A stretch of 64,000 bases of DNA from Streptomyces sp. RPA4-2 (GCF_012273515.2 NZ_CP050975.2:1922001-1986000), one strand, 5' to 3'; shown: positions 10,364 through 22,611, numbered from the stretch's first letter. The notes: generated by a model from the letters alone, not told the origin. Translations and numbers: made by a program.

Positions 10364-11593
10364 GTGAGCAGCGACCCGTGGGGCCGCGTCGACGAGACGG
10401 GGACCGTGTACGTGCGTACGGCCGACGGCGAGCAGGTCGTCGGTTCCTGGCAGGCCGGCTCCCCTGACGAGGCGCTGGCCTACTTCGAGCGCAAGTACGA
10501 AGGCCTGGTTGTGGAGATCGGCCTCCTCGAGAAGCGAGTGAAGACCACCGACCTGTCGGCGAAGGACGCCCAGACCGCCATCGACCACATCCGCTCGCAG
10601 GTGGACGCCCACCACGCGGTCGGCGATCTGGCGGCGTTGAAGGTACGGCTGGACAAGCTCGTCGAGACGGTGGACTCGCGCCGCGAGGAGCGCAAGGTCC
10701 AGCGGGCGAAGCAGTCCGACGAGGCGCGGCACTCCAAGGAGGCGCTGGTCGTCGAGGCGGAGGAGCTGGCGCAGAGCGACCAGTGGCGGGCGGCCGGTGA
10801 GCGGCTGCGCTCCCTGGTGGACACGTGGAAGGGGCTGCCGCGGCTCGACCGCAAGTCGGACGACGAGCTGTGGCACCGCTTCTCGCACGCGCGCTCGGCG
10901 TTCTCCAAGCGCCGCAAGGCGCACTTCGCCTCGCTGGACGCGCAGCGCGAGGACGCCCGCAAGACCAAGGAGAAGCTGGTCGCGGAGGCCGAGTCGCTGT
11001 CCGCCTCGTCGGACTGGGGTCCGACGGCGGCGCGCTACCGCGAGCTGATGGCGGACTGGAAGGCCGCGGGCCGCGCCCAGCGCGAGCACGAGGACGACCT
11101 GTGGAACCGCTTCCGCGGCGCCCAGGACGTGTTCTTCGCGGCGCGCGGTTCGGTCTTCGCCGAGCGGGACGCGGAGCAGTCGGAGAACCTGAAGCTCAAG
11201 GAGGAGCTGGCCGAGGAGGCCGAGAAGCTCGTCCCGGTGCAGGAACTGAAGGCCGCCCGTGCCGCCTTCCGCTCGATCAACGAGCGCTGGGAGGCCATCG
11301 GCCATGTGCCGCGCGACGCCCGGCCGAAGGTCGAGGGCCGGATGCACGCGGTGGAGCGGGCCCTGCAGGAGTCCGAGGAGGCGGAGTGGCGCCGGACCAA
11401 CCCGGAGGCGCGCGCGCGTGCCGAGGGGCTGACCGGTCAGCTGCAGGCCGCCGTGGACAAGCTCCAGGGCCAGATCGAGACCGCGCGCTCCGCGGGCAAC
11501 GCCTCGAAGGCCGACAAGCTCCAGCGGGAGCTCGACGGCCGTCAGGCGCTGCTCGAGCAGGCGCTGAAGGGGCTGCAGGAGTTCGGCGGCTGA
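10364..11593 (+). CDS. DUF349 repeat protein
   Basis: 409 residues from GTG 10364 with GGAGGAGG just upstream. Three or more DUF349 units of about 75 residues can be seen, each with the pattern W..aa...R.L...W......R..D..LW.RF..A...F (LVDTWKGLPRLDRKSDDELW and LMADWKAAGRAQREHEDDLW are two). Highly helical, charged, cytosolic. Function unknown in bacteria; the repeats resemble long alpha-helical scaffolds. Converges with relA at a perfect hairpin. Confidence 0.9.
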   Translation: MSSDPWGRVDETGTVYVRTADGEQVVGSWQAGSPDEALAYFERKYEGLVVEIGLLEKRVKTTDLSAKDAQTAIDHIRSQVDAHHAVGDLAALKVRLDKLVETVDSRREERKVQRAKQSDEARHSKEALVVEAEELAQSDQWRAAGERLRSLVDTWKGLPRLDRKSDDELWHRFSHARSAFSKRRKAHFASLDAQREDARKTKEKLVAEAESLSASSDWGPTAARYRELMADWKAAGRAQREHEDDLWNRFRGAQDVFFAARGSVFAERDAEQSENLKLKEELAEEAEKLVPVQELKAARAAFRSINERWEAIGHVPRDARPKVEGRMHAVERALQESEEAEWRRTNPEARARAEGLTGQLQAAVDKLQGQIETARSAGNASKADKLQRELDGRQALLEQALKGLQEFGG

Positions 11594-11616
11594 CCAGCCG
11601 TCGCCCTCCGCGCCAG

Positions 11617-11668
11617 GGCATACGAGAGGGGCTCCCGTACATCGGTACGGGAGCCCCTCTCGTATGCC
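11617..11668. terminator. Bidirectional terminator, 24-bp perfect stem
   Basis: Left arm 11617-11640 and right arm 11645-11668 are perfectly complementary over 24 bp around the 4-base loop ATCG. It lies 24 bases after the DUF349 stop and 9 bases after the relA stop on the other strand. It has no T-tract, as is common in Streptomyces, and can serve both genes. Confidence 0.85.
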
Positions 11669-11677
11669 GGCGAGCGA

Positions 11678-14197
<2,520 letters not shown>

Positions 14198-14400
14198 GAG
14201 GGCTCCTCGTGCGCGTTCCGGGTCCCCCGGTCAGGCTCCGGAGACCCCATGGTAGCGATCCTGGGCGCCGGGCTCGCTCTGGGCCGTGGGGACGGCCCGT
14301 ACAGGGGGAACGCGAGAGGCGGGCACCGGATTCCTCCGGGCCCGCCTCCGACGGTGTCCCACGGGTGTCCCAGGCCTTTCCTGAAGCTTTCCTGGGTCTT

Positions 14401-14430
14401 TCCCGAGCTGTTCCGAGCTGTTCCGAGCTG
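14401..14430. repeat. Three tandem 10-bp units upstream of relA
   Basis: TCCCGAGCTG followed by two exact TTCCGAGCTG copies, directly adjacent, in the relA-apt gap, 11 bases past the apt stop. Each unit contains the palindrome AGCT; the array could be replication slippage or a cluster of protein sites near the relA promoter. No further support. Confidence 0.6.
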
Positions 14431-14441
14431 TCGGGGGTTGC

Positions 14442-14990
14442 TCAGATCTGGAGGAGTGCCTCCAGCGGAGCGCCCGCGAGAGCGGGCTCCAGGCGGCCTC
14501 GGCCGCCGAGGAAGCCGAGCTCCATCAGCACGGCGACGCCCGCGACCTCGGCGCCCGCCCTGCGGACGAGCTGGAGCGAGGCCTCGGCGGTGCCGCCGGT
14601 GGCGAGGACGTCGTCGACGACCAGGATGCGGTCGCCCGCGTCCAGGTCCTCGGCGTGCACCTCGATCTCGGCGGAGCCGTACTCCAGGTCGTACGTCTGC
14701 GACAGGGTCGCTCCGGGGAGCTTGCCCGCCTTGCGTACGGGGATGAAGCCGAGCCCGGCGCGGACGGCGACCGGGGCACCGAGGATGAAGCCGCGGGCCT
14801 CCAGGCCGACGATCTTCGTCGCCCCGGTGCGGACGGCGATCTCCGCGAACGCGCCGGTGAGCGCCTCGAAGGCGACCGGGTCGGCCAGCAGCGGCGTGAT
14901 GTCCTTGAACACCACGCCCGGCTCCGGATAGTCGGCCACGTCGCGGATACGGCTGAGCAGCAGCGTGGAGACGTCCGTCAGCTCGGTCAT
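14442..14990 (-). CDS. apt: Adenine phosphoribosyltransferase
   Basis: 182 residues, normal length. Converts adenine plus PRPP to AMP in purine salvage. The PRPP-binding signature ILVVDDVLATGGT lies at ~122-134 and FKDITPLLADP near 28-38. The start ATG overlaps the secF stop by 4 bases (ATGA), indicating coupling to the Sec genes upstream. Sitting between relA and secDF is the usual Streptomyces order. Confidence 0.96.
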   Translation of the reverse strand: MTELTDVSTLLLSRIRDVADYPEPGVVFKDITPLLADPVAFEALTGAFAEIAVRTGATKIVGLEARGFILGAPVAVRAGLGFIPVRKAGKLPGATLSQTYDLEYGSAEIEVHAEDLDAGDRILVVDDVLATGGTAEASLQLVRRAGAEVAGVAVLMELGFLGGRGRLEPALAGAPLEALLQI

Positions 14991-16111
14991 CGGCGCTTCC
15001 CCGAAGGTCGGCCGCGGCCCCGGTTGCGGGACGCGGGCTGATTGCGCGGGCCGACGACCGCCGGTGTGGCGTCCTCCGGCTCGTCATCGTCGTCGAACGG
15101 GACGGCCGAGGCCGGCTCGTCCAGGGGTTCGCCCTTCGCGGCCGCCTGGGCGCGCTTGGCGAGGACGCGCTTCCTGAGCGCCTTCATCTGCGGCTCGCGC
15201 TCCTTGAGGTCGGCGACGAGCGGCGTGGCGATGAAGATCGAGGAGTACGCGCCGGCGGCGAGGCCGACGAACAGCGAGAGCGAGATGTCGTTGAGCATGC
15301 CCGCGCCGAGCACGCCGCCACCGATGAAGAGCAGGCCGGCGACGGGCAGCAGCGCGACCACCGTGGTGTTGATCGAACGGACCAGGGTGCCGTTGATCGA
15401 GCGGTCGGCGACCTCGCTGTACGTGTACCGGGTCTGCTTGGTGATGTCCTTCGTCTGCTCCTTGAGGCTGTCGAAGACGACCACCGTGTCGTAGAGCGAG
15501 TAACCGAGGATCGTCAGCAGACCGATCACGGTGCCCGGGGTGACCTCGAAGCCGACCAGGGCGTAGATGCCGACCGTGATGGTGATGTCGTGGATCAGGG
15601 CGACCAGCGCGGCGATGGCCATGCGCCACTCGAACGCGATGGCCAGGTAGATCACCACGAGGACCATGAAGATCGCCAGGCCCTCCCAGGCCTTGTTGGC
15701 GATCTGGTCACCCCAGCTGGGACCGACCAGGTCGGCGTTGATCTGCTCCGAGTCGACCTTCAGGTCCTTGGAGAGCTGGTCCTTGATCTGGTCCGACTTG
15801 TCGGTGTCGATGCCCGCGATCTGGATGCGCAGGCTGCCGTCGCCCAGCTTCTGGACGATGGCGTCGTGACCGGAGGCGTCCTGCGCGTACGTCTCGGCCT
15901 GGTTCACCGAGGACGTCATGTGCTTCGGCGTCGTGAAGACGGCTCCGCCCTGGAACTCGATGCCCATGTTCAGGCCGCGCACCGTCAGACCGAGGATGGC
16001 CGTGATGGTGATCAGGATCGAGATGGCGTACCAGATCTTGCGCTTGCCGACGAAGTCGTAGCCGATCTCACCGCGGTGGAGCCGGGCGCCGAGGGTGCCG
16101 AGTTTCGACAT
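14987..16111 (-). CDS. secF: Protein translocase subunit SecF
   Basis: 374 residues. Auxiliary Sec membrane protein of the RND-like SecDF complex that uses proton motive force to help exported proteins leave the channel. Six membrane helices: one near residues 28-46, an external loop of about 80 residues, then five clustered between ~145 and 300. GIEFQGGAVF and TILGYSLYDTVVVFDSLKEQ are SecF signatures. A hydrophilic C-terminal tail of ~70 residues rich in Asp, Arg and Gly is added. One base separates it from secD and it overlaps apt by 4 bases. Confidence 0.96.
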   Translation of the reverse strand: MSKLGTLGARLHRGEIGYDFVGKRKIWYAISILITITAILGLTVRGLNMGIEFQGGAVFTTPKHMTSSVNQAETYAQDASGHDAIVQKLGDGSLRIQIAGIDTDKSDQIKDQLSKDLKVDSEQINADLVGPSWGDQIANKAWEGLAIFMVLVVIYLAIAFEWRMAIAALVALIHDITITVGIYALVGFEVTPGTVIGLLTILGYSLYDTVVVFDSLKEQTKDITKQTRYTYSEVADRSINGTLVRSINTTVVALLPVAGLLFIGGGVLGAGMLNDISLSLFVGLAAGAYSSIFIATPLVADLKEREPQMKALRKRVLAKRAQAAAKGEPLDEPASAVPFDDDDEPEDATPAVVGPRNQPASRNRGRGRPSGKRR

Positions 16112-16112
16112 C

Positions 16113-17882
16113 TCACGCCTCCTTCGTGTCGACGGGGGCGGACGCGCGACGGGTGCGGCGCAGCGGCGGCTGGGCGCCCAGTCGCTTCGGGTCGAGTCCG
16201 GACCAGCTGTGGCCGCTCGCGAAGAACTTCTTGCGGGCGAGGAGCGTCATCAGCGGCTTGGTGAAGAGGAAGACGACGACCACGTCGAGCAGGGTGGTCA
16301 GACCGAGGGTGAACGCGAAGCCCTGGACCTTGCCGACGGTGACGATGAAGAGCACCGCGGCGGCGAGGAACGACACGAAGTCGGAGACCAGGATGGTGCG
16401 CCGGGCGCGCGGCCAGGCACGCTCGACGGCCGGGCGCAGGCTGCGGCCCTCGCGGATCTCGTCCCGGATGCGTTCGAAGAACACGATGAACGAGTCCGCC
16501 GTGATGCCGATGGCGACGATCGCGCCACAGACCGCCGGCAGGTTCAGCGCGAACCCGATGGCGGGGCCGAGCAACGCCATGATCACGTACGTGAGGATGG
16601 CGGAGACCATCAGGGAGGCGATGGCGATGACCGACAGGCCCCGGTAGTAGACCACCAGGTAGATGATGACCAGGCCCAGGCCGATCGCGCCCGCGATCAG
16701 ACCGGCGTGCAGCTGCTCGCCGCCGAGGGCGGCCGTCACGGTGTTGACGCTCGCCTCCTTGAAGGTGAGCGGCAGCGCGCCGTACTTCAGCATGTTGGCC
16801 AGGTCCTGCGCCTCGGTCTGCGTGAAGCTGCCGGAGATCTCCGCGTTGCCGCCGGTCAGCGCCTGGCTGACGTACGGGTCGGAGACGACCTCACCGTCGA
16901 GGACGATGGCGAACTGGTTCTGCGGGGACTGGTTCTTCGCGAGCTTGCCGGTGATGTCGGCGAACTTCTTGGAGCCACCGGACGTGAAGTCCATGGTGAC
17001 CTTCCAGCCCGCGGCGCTCTGGGTGTCGAAGACGGCCGCGGCGCTCTTGATGTCCGTGCCGGAGACCTCGGCGGCGCCGAGCACGTACTTCTGCCACTGG
17101 CCCGAGGAGTTCTTGCCGCAGGCGACCGTGGGGTCGGTGGGCTTGACGCCGTCACCGGCCGTGGCACGGACCGCCTTGTCGGTGCAGTCGAGCGCGGCGT
17201 ACTGGGCCTGGAGCTTGGCGGTCGCGGGGTCGACGCTGCCGCTCGGCGACGGCGTGGCGGCGGTGGAGGCCGACGACTTCGCCGAGGCGCTCGCGGACGG
17301 CGTGCTGTCGGCCTTCAGAGCGTCGGTGACCGCACGGCCCTGGGAGGTGGCCGTGGCCGACGGAGTCGCGGAGCTCGACGACGTCGCCTTGTCGGTCGCC
17401 TTGCCGGTCGCCTTGTCCTTCGAGGAGTCGCTGCTGGAGGCGCTCGGCGAGGGACTGGCCGTCGCGGCGTTCCCGGCGACCTCGGTGGCCAGCACCGGGC
17501 GGAAGTAGAGCTTGGCGGTGGTGCCGACCTGCTCCCGGGCCTGCTTGGAGTTCGTGCCCTTGGGGATGTTGACGATGATGTTGCGATCGCCCTGGGTCTG
17601 GACCTCTGCCTCGGAGACACCAAGACCATTGACACGGCGGTTCATGATGTCGACCGCGGTGTTCATGTTGGTCTTGTTGATCGCGTTCGGCTGGCCCGGC
17701 TCGTTCTTCGCCTCCAGCGTGATGCTGGTGCCGCCGGCGAGGTCGATGCCGAGACGCGGGGTGGAATGCCCGGAGAGGAACATCCCCCCGGTGAGCGCCA
17801 CGATGGCGATCAGGATGAGGGCAAGCGAGCGCCCCGGCCTGCTCTGGGCACTCGCGCTCCGGCCCTTCTTCGGTGCTGCCAC
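16113..17882 (-). CDS. secD: Protein translocase subunit SecD, with Ser/Ala-rich insertion
   Basis: 589 residues. Partner of SecF. First membrane helix ~18-36, then the P1 head with GIDLAGGTSITLEAK. Residues ~139-220 form a low-complexity insertion rich in Ser, Ala, Thr and Lys. The conserved external domain (LDGEVVSDPYVSQALTGGNAEISGSFT) and five helices follow, with ITADSFIVFFERIRDE, the SecD membrane signature. The insertion falls inside the periplasm-equivalent loop and is probably a flexible exported linker. Located directly upstream of secF. Confidence 0.96.
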   Translation of the reverse strand: MAAPKKGRSASAQSRPGRSLALILIAIVALTGGMFLSGHSTPRLGIDLAGGTSITLEAKNEPGQPNAINKTNMNTAVDIMNRRVNGLGVSEAEVQTQGDRNIIVNIPKGTNSKQAREQVGTTAKLYFRPVLATEVAGNAATASPSPSASSSDSSKDKATGKATDKATSSSSATPSATATSQGRAVTDALKADSTPSASASAKSSASTAATPSPSGSVDPATAKLQAQYAALDCTDKAVRATAGDGVKPTDPTVACGKNSSGQWQKYVLGAAEVSGTDIKSAAAVFDTQSAAGWKVTMDFTSGGSKKFADITGKLAKNQSPQNQFAIVLDGEVVSDPYVSQALTGGNAEISGSFTQTEAQDLANMLKYGALPLTFKEASVNTVTAALGGEQLHAGLIAGAIGLGLVIIYLVVYYRGLSVIAIASLMVSAILTYVIMALLGPAIGFALNLPAVCGAIVAIGITADSFIVFFERIRDEIREGRSLRPAVERAWPRARRTILVSDFVSFLAAAVLFIVTVGKVQGFAFTLGLTTLLDVVVVFLFTKPLMTLLARKKFFASGHSWSGLDPKRLGAQPPLRRTRRASAPVDTKEA

Positions 17883-18024
17883 CTTCTCGTACTCCCTCTC
17901 GGGCCGCCTCGCGCGGGGTCAGCGCGTGGGCGGCCATGGCATGGTGTCGGGACTCCGTGCGACAGAGGCACATCCCTGGGGTTCACGGGGCGCGAGCGGA
18001 TCGCGCCGTGTTCCCCGGGGGATG

Positions 18025-18525
18025 CTACTTCGCGCCGGACTCGCCGTCGGTCTTCTTCGGCTCTGCTTCGTCGCCCTCGGCCGCCTTCGCGTCGGCGGGC
18101 TCGTCCGCGGCGTCCTTCTTGCCGAGGTCGATGGGCTTGTCGTCGGAGGCGTCGGAAGAGGCGTCGGCGGCGGGCTCGTCGGTCTCGGTGAGGGAGGAGG
18201 CGTCGTCCGGGACAACCGGGCCGTCGGCCTCGAGGTCGTGCTCGATGCCGTGCACGATGCGGTTGTACTCGTCGTCGGTGAGGACGGCGCCGATCGAGTT
18301 CTTCGCGAAGAGCAGGTCCACGCCGGGACCCGCGTCAAGAAGGACCGAGTCCTCGTTGACCTCCTTGACGGTGGCGTACATGCCACCGATCGTGCGCACG
18401 CCGGAGCCGGGCTGCATGTCGTTGCGCATGGAAGCAGCCTGCTGCTGCTTCTTCTTGGCAGACCGGGTCATCAGGAACATGGCCCCGATGAGCACGATGA
18501 ACGGGAGGAGGGTCACGAGACTCAC
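18025..18525 (-). CDS. yajC: Preprotein translocase subunit YajC
   Basis: 166 residues: one N-terminal membrane helix (LVTLLPFIVLIGAMFLMT), a basic stretch (RSAKKKQQQ), the YajC core domain (QPGSGVRTIGGMYATVKEV) to about residue 95, then a long acidic Ala/Asp/Glu tail of ~65 residues, longer than in most bacteria. Associates with SecDF. It is 142 bases upstream of secD on the same strand, so the three probably form one unit. Confidence 0.94.
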   Translation of the reverse strand: MSLVTLLPFIVLIGAMFLMTRSAKKKQQQAASMRNDMQPGSGVRTIGGMYATVKEVNEDSVLLDAGPGVDLLFAKNSIGAVLTDDEYNRIVHGIEHDLEADGPVVPDDASSLTETDEPAADASSDASDDKPIDLGKKDAADEPADAKAAEGDEAEPKKTDGESGAK

Positions 18526-18688
18526 GGGTCGGAACTTCCTTCTTCGACCGCGATGGTGAGCGGCCTGCTGGATGGGGGTATGTATGTCGCCTACAAGGGC
18601 GGCATCGGCGGAGTCTAAGCGAGTCCGCGCTCAGGGAACAACGCTCAGCATGGCACCGGGGTTCCTGACCCCGCGAGTGCCCGCGCCG

Positions 18689-19759
18689 TCACGCCCCGAA
18701 CAGGTCCCCTTGTCCGTTTCCCCCCATGGCCCGCTGGGGCGGGGTGAGACCGAGATGTGCCCATGCCGCCGGAGTCGCGACGCGACCACGGGGCGTACGG
18801 GCGAGCAGTCCCTCGCGCACCAGGAAGGGCTCGGCGACCTCCTCCACGGTCTCCCGCTCCTCCCCCACGGCGACCGCGAGCGTGGACAGCCCCACCGGGC
18901 CGCCGCCGAAGAGCTTGAGCAGGGCTTCCAGGACACCTCGGTCGAGGCGGTCGAGGCCGCGGGCGTCGACCTCGTAGACCTTCAGCGCCGCGGCGGCGAT
19001 CTCGCGGGTGATGATGCCGTCGGCCTTGACCTGCGCGTAGTCCCGGACCCGGCGCAGCAGACGGTTGGCGATACGGGGGGTGCCGCGGGAGCGGCCGGCG
19101 ATCTCGGCGGCGCCCTCGGTGCCGATCTCGACGTCGAGGAGGTTCGCGGAGCGGTGGATGACGCGCTGCAGCTCGGCGGGCTCGTAGAACTCCATGTGTG
19201 CGGTGAAGCCGAAGCGGTCGCGCAGCGGGGGCGGCAGCAGTCCTGCCCGGGTGGTGGCGCCGACCAGGGTGAAGGGCGGCAGCTCCAGGGGGATCGCGGT
19301 GGCTCCCGGGCCCTTGCCGACGATCACGTCGACCCGGAAGTCCTCCATCGCCATGTAGAGCATCTCTTCGGCGGGCCGGGACATGCGGTGGATCTCGTCC
19401 AGGAAGAGCACCTCGCCCTCCTGGAGCGAGGAGAGGATCGCGGCGAGGTCGCCTGCGTGCTGGATGGCGGGGCCGCTGGTGATGCGGATGGGGGCGCCCA
19501 TCTCGGCCGCGATGATCATCGAGAGAGTGGTCTTGCCCAGACCGGGGGCGCCGGAGAGCAGCACGTGGTCGGCGGTGGCGCCGCGGGCGCGGGCGGCGCG
19601 CAGCACGAGGTCGAGCTGCTCGCGGACCTTCTCCTGGCCGATGAACTCGTCCAGGTCCTTGGGGCGCAGGGCCGCCTCGACGGCCTGGTCCTCACGGTCG
19701 GCGGACGCGCCGACGAGCCGGTCGGCGGCGGTCTCGTCGGTCGTGTCGTCCCAGTTCAT
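18689..19759 (-). CDS. ruvB: Holliday junction DNA helicase RuvB
   Basis: 356 residues. AAA+ motor that drives branch migration with RuvA. Walker [11 protein letters not shown], Walker [18 protein letters not shown] sensor 1, and the winged-helix end with GPVGLSTLA and RTPRGR. The N-terminus [13 protein letters not shown] is typical. About 79 bases downstream of ruvA, so part of a ruvC-ruvA-ruvB unit. Confidence 0.97.
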   Translation of the reverse strand: MNWDDTTDETAADRLVGASADREDQAVEAALRPKDLDEFIGQEKVREQLDLVLRAARARGATADHVLLSGAPGLGKTTLSMIIAAEMGAPIRITSGPAIQHAGDLAAILSSLQEGEVLFLDEIHRMSRPAEEMLYMAMEDFRVDVIVGKGPGATAIPLELPPFTLVGATTRAGLLPPPLRDRFGFTAHMEFYEPAELQRVIHRSANLLDVEIGTEGAAEIAGRSRGTPRIANRLLRRVRDYAQVKADGIITREIAAAALKVYEVDARGLDRLDRGVLEALLKLFGGGPVGLSTLAVAVGEERETVEEVAEPFLVREGLLARTPRGRVATPAAWAHLGLTPPQRAMGGNGQGDLFGA

Positions 19760-19838
19760 TGCGTGTGCCTCGCGGTGTGGTGGTGGGGCGGCCGGTGGGT
19801 CGGCGGGCGCCGGTCGGGTCGGGCGGCGGGCCGCCGGG

Positions 19839-20447
19839 TCAGCGGGCGCGGTTGAGAGTCTGCAGGGCGGCCTTCAGGAGCCGGCCCACCTGGGGTGCCC
19901 CCTCCTCTGCCTCGGCTTGCGGGGCGACCGCGGAGACCGCCTCGTCGGCCTCCCTGGTGGCGTACCCGAGGCCGATCAGCGCGGCGTGCAGCTGCTCGCG
20001 CCAGCCGGTGCTGACCGGGGTGCCGATCCCGGTGCCCGTGCCGAGCGGCTCGCCGAGCCGGTCCTTGAGCTCCAGCAGGAGTTTCTGGGCTCCCCGCTTG
20101 CCGATGCCGGGTACGGCCGTGAGGGCCTTCTCGTCACCCGTGGCGATCGCCCGGCGCAGGGCGTCTGGGGTGTGCACGGCGAGCATGGCCTGGGCGAGGC
20201 GCGGGCCGACACCGCTCGCGGTCTGCAGCAGCACGAAGGTCCCGCGCTCGTCGTCGTCCGCGAAGCCGTACAGGGTCAAGGAGTCCTCGCGGACGACCAG
20301 GGAGGTGGCGAGCCTGGCCGGCTGTCCCATGCGGAGCGCGGCGAGGGTGCCCGGCGTGCACTGGACGGAGATTCCGATGCCGCCGACCTCCACCACCGCT
20401 GAGTCGGGGGCGAGAGCGGCGACCGGGCCGCTGACGAAGGCGATCAT
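19839..20447 (-). CDS. ruvA: Holliday junction DNA helicase RuvA
   Basis: 202 residues from ATG 20447 ([12 protein letters not shown]). Binds four-way junctions and loads RuvB. OB-fold N-terminal domain, helix-hairpin-helix pair with [11 protein letters not shown] and [18 protein letters not shown], an acidic linker, and the small RuvB-binding domain ([17 protein letters not shown]). Start overlaps the ruvC stop by four bases (ATGA), so the genes are coupled. Confidence 0.97.
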   Translation of the reverse strand: MIAFVSGPVAALAPDSAVVEVGGIGISVQCTPGTLAALRMGQPARLATSLVVREDSLTLYGFADDDERGTFVLLQTASGVGPRLAQAMLAVHTPDALRRAIATGDEKALTAVPGIGKRGAQKLLLELKDRLGEPLGTGTGIGTPVSTGWREQLHAALIGLGYATREADEAVSAVAPQAEAEEGAPQVGRLLKAALQTLNRAR

Positions 20448-21037
20448 GCGGTACGGCCTTTCGATGCGTGGTGCGGTGCGGCCTGCGACGCCGCTTGCGC
20501 CGCGTGCAGGGCGGCCGCCTGTTGGAGTCGGTTCTGCGCGACGGCCTGCTGGAGCCGGTTCTGGGCGGGTGCGCGCCAGATGTGACAGATCGCCAGCGCG
20601 AGGGCGTCGGCGGCGTCGGCGGGTTTGGGCGGCGCGTCCAGCCTGAGCAGCCGGGTGACCATCGCGCCGACCTGGGCCTTGTCCGCGCGTCCGCTGCCGG
20701 TGACGGCGGCCTTGACCTCGCTCGGGGTGTGCAGGGCGACGGGGATGCCGCGACGGGCGGCACAGAGCATGGCGACGGCGCTGGCCTGGGCGGTGCCCAT
20801 CACCGTGCGGACGTTGTGCTGGCTGAACACCCGCTCCACCGCGACGTATTCGGGCGCGTACTCGTCGAGCCACCGCTCGATGCCCTGCTCGACGGCGACG
20901 AGGCGCAGGCCCAACTCGGCGTCCGCCGGGGTGCGTACGACACCGACCCCGCGCATGGTCAGGGGCCGGCCCGCGACTCCCTCGACCACGCCGACACCGC
21001 ATCGGGTCAGCCCGGGGTCGACACCCAGTACCCGCAC
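20444..21037 (-). CDS. ruvC: Holliday junction endonuclease RuvC with extended tail
   Basis: 197 residues from GTG 21037, chosen because AGGGGG lies six bases upstream and RuvC proteins begin at RVLGVDPGL; an in-frame GTG at 21070 would add 11 residues. Resolves Holliday junctions as a dimer. Catalytic acidic residues are present: D7 in GVDPG, E68 in VAVERVF, and D141/D144 in [12 protein letters not shown]. Past ~155 is a Gln/Ala-rich tail with a tandem duplication [18 protein letters not shown] (residues 158-175). First gene of the ruvCAB unit. Confidence 0.95.
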   Translation of the reverse strand: MRVLGVDPGLTRCGVGVVEGVAGRPLTMRGVGVVRTPADAELGLRLVAVEQGIERWLDEYAPEYVAVERVFSQHNVRTVMGTAQASAVAMLCAARRGIPVALHTPSEVKAAVTGSGRADKAQVGAMVTRLLRLDAPPKPADAADALALAICHIWRAPAQNRLQQAVAQNRLQQAAALHAAQAASQAAPHHASKGRTA

Positions 21038-21120
21038 CCCGGTCCCCCTTCGTCGATCTCCCCCGGTCACCCACCGGTGACAGCTGTTCGTGCAGGCTAT
21101 CGGGTGCCACTGACAAAGCG

Positions 21121-21152
21121 ACGGGCCGACGGGGTGTGTCCCGTCGGCCCGT
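21121..21152 (-). terminator. Terminator downstream of yebC
   Basis: ACGGGCCGACGGG (21121-21133) pairs perfectly with CCCGTCGGCCCGT (21140-21152) around a 6-base loop, 14 bases past the yebC stop. It separates yebC from the ruvCAB unit. Confidence 0.8.
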
Positions 21153-21166
21153 TCGGCTGTCGGCGC

Positions 21167-21919
21167 TCAGGCGTCGACCTTCTCCATGACCTCGTCGCTG
21201 ACGTCGAAGTTGGCGAAGACGTTCTGCACGTCGTCGCTGTCCTCGAGCGCGTCGATCAGCTTGAAGATCTTCCGGGCGCCCTCCTCGTCGAGCTCGACCT
21301 GCATGGTCGGGACGAAGTTGGCGTCGGCGGAGTCGTAGTCGATCCCGGCGTCCTGCAGCGCGGTGCGCACGGCGACCAGGTCGGTCGCCTCGGAGATGAC
21401 CTCGTAGGACTCACCGAGGTCGTTGACCTCCTCGGCGCCCGCGTCGAGCACGGCACCCAGGACGTCGTCCTCGGTCAGCTCACCCTTGGGAACGATGACG
21501 ACGCCCTTGCGGTTGAAGAGGTACGAGACCGAACCCGGGTCGGCCATGTTGCCGCCGTTGCGGGTCATGGCGACGCGGACGTCCGAGGCGGCGCGGTTAC
21601 GGTTGTCGGTGAGGCACTCGATGAGCACCGCGACGCCGTTCGGGCCGTAACCCTCGTACATGATCGTCTCGTAGTCGGCGCCACCGGCTTCGAGGCCGGC
21701 GCCGCGCTTGACCGCCGAGTCGATGTTCTTGTTCGGGACCGAGCTCTTCTTGGCCTTCTGGATGGCGTCGAAGAGCGTCGGGTTGCCGGACACGTCGGCG
21801 CCGCCCGTGCGGGCCGCCACCTCGATGTTCTTGATCATCTTCGCGAAGAGCTTGCCGCGCTTGGCGTCGATCACGGCCTTCTTGTGCTTCGTCGTAGCCC
21901 ATTTAGAGTGGCCGGACAT
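21167..21919 (-). CDS. YebC/PmpR family protein
   Basis: 250 residues, usual length. Begins [22 protein letters not shown], the conserved N-terminus of the family, with [20 protein letters not shown] and [19 protein letters not shown] further on. Annotated as transcription regulators; recent work on relatives also implicates them in translation of difficult codon runs. Between ruvC and pdxT as in many actinomycetes, but hairpins on both sides suggest its own transcript. Confidence 0.93.
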   Translation of the reverse strand: MSGHSKWATTKHKKAVIDAKRGKLFAKMIKNIEVAARTGGADVSGNPTLFDAIQKAKKSSVPNKNIDSAVKRGAGLEAGGADYETIMYEGYGPNGVAVLIECLTDNRNRAASDVRVAMTRNGGNMADPGSVSYLFNRKGVVIVPKGELTEDDVLGAVLDAGAEEVNDLGESYEVISEATDLVAVRTALQDAGIDYDSADANFVPTMQVELDEEGARKIFKLIDALEDSDDVQNVFANFDVSDEVMEKVDA

Positions 21920-21975
21920 CTGCCTGTCTCCTTCGCGTAACCCATCCTGTACGAACTCCCCCGCGCTGCGAGAGC

Positions 21976-21990
21976 CTGGGGGACCCCCAG
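21976..21990 (-). terminator. Short hairpin after pdxT
   Basis: CTGGGG (21976-21981) and CCCCAG (21985-21990) form a 6-bp stem with a 3-base loop, seven bases beyond the pdxT stop. Small and without a T-tract, so a weak terminator candidate. Confidence 0.4.
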
Positions 21991-21996
21991 ATCCTA

Positions 21997-22599
21997 CTAG
22001 GAGCCGGGTGTCCGGTTCGCGCGCACCATGTCGACGAACAGGCCGTGCACGCGGTGGTCTCCGGTCAGTTCGGGGTGGAACGAGGTGGCGAGCGCGTTGC
22101 CCTGGCGCACGGCGACGATGTGGCCCTCGTGGGTGGCCAGCACTTCGGCCTCCGCCCCCACGGACTCGACCCAGGGCGCGCGGATGAAGACGCCCTCCAC
22201 GGGATCGCCCTCGACGCCCTCGACGGCGACCGCCGCTTCGAAGGACTCGTTCTGGCGTCCGAAGGCGTTGCGGCGCACGATCATGTCGATGCCGCCGATC
22301 GTCTCCTGCCCCGAGCGCGGGTCGAGGATCTTGTCGGCGAGCATGATCATGCCGGCGCAGGTGCCGTACACGGGCATCCCTTCACGCACGCGCGCGCGGA
22401 GGGGCTCCATCATGCCGAAGAGGTGGGCCAGTTTGGAGATGGTGGTGGACTCACCGCCGGGGATGACCAGGCCATCCACCTCGGCGAGTTCCTCGGGGCG
22501 CCGTACCGCCCTGGCCACGGCGTCCGCCGCGGCCAGGGCGATGAGGTGCTCCCGTACGTCACCCTGGAGGGCCAGGACGCCTATGACGGGGGTGCTCAT
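21997..22599 (-). CDS. pdxT: PLP synthase glutaminase subunit PdxT
   Basis: 200 residues. Class I glutaminase that feeds ammonia to PdxS for pyridoxal 5'-phosphate synthesis. IPGGESTTI near 46-54, catalytic C81 in [10 protein letters not shown], and the His-Glu pair in SFHPEL near the C-terminus are all present. Twelve bases downstream of pdxS, so one operon. Confidence 0.96.
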   Translation of the reverse strand: MSTPVIGVLALQGDVREHLIALAAADAVARAVRRPEELAEVDGLVIPGGESTTISKLAHLFGMMEPLRARVREGMPVYGTCAGMIMLADKILDPRSGQETIGGIDMIVRRNAFGRQNESFEAAVAVEGVEGDPVEGVFIRAPWVESVGAEAEVLATHEGHIVAVRQGNALATSFHPELTGDHRVHGLFVDMVRANRTPGS

Positions 22600-22611
22600 G
22601 AGTGGTGTGTC

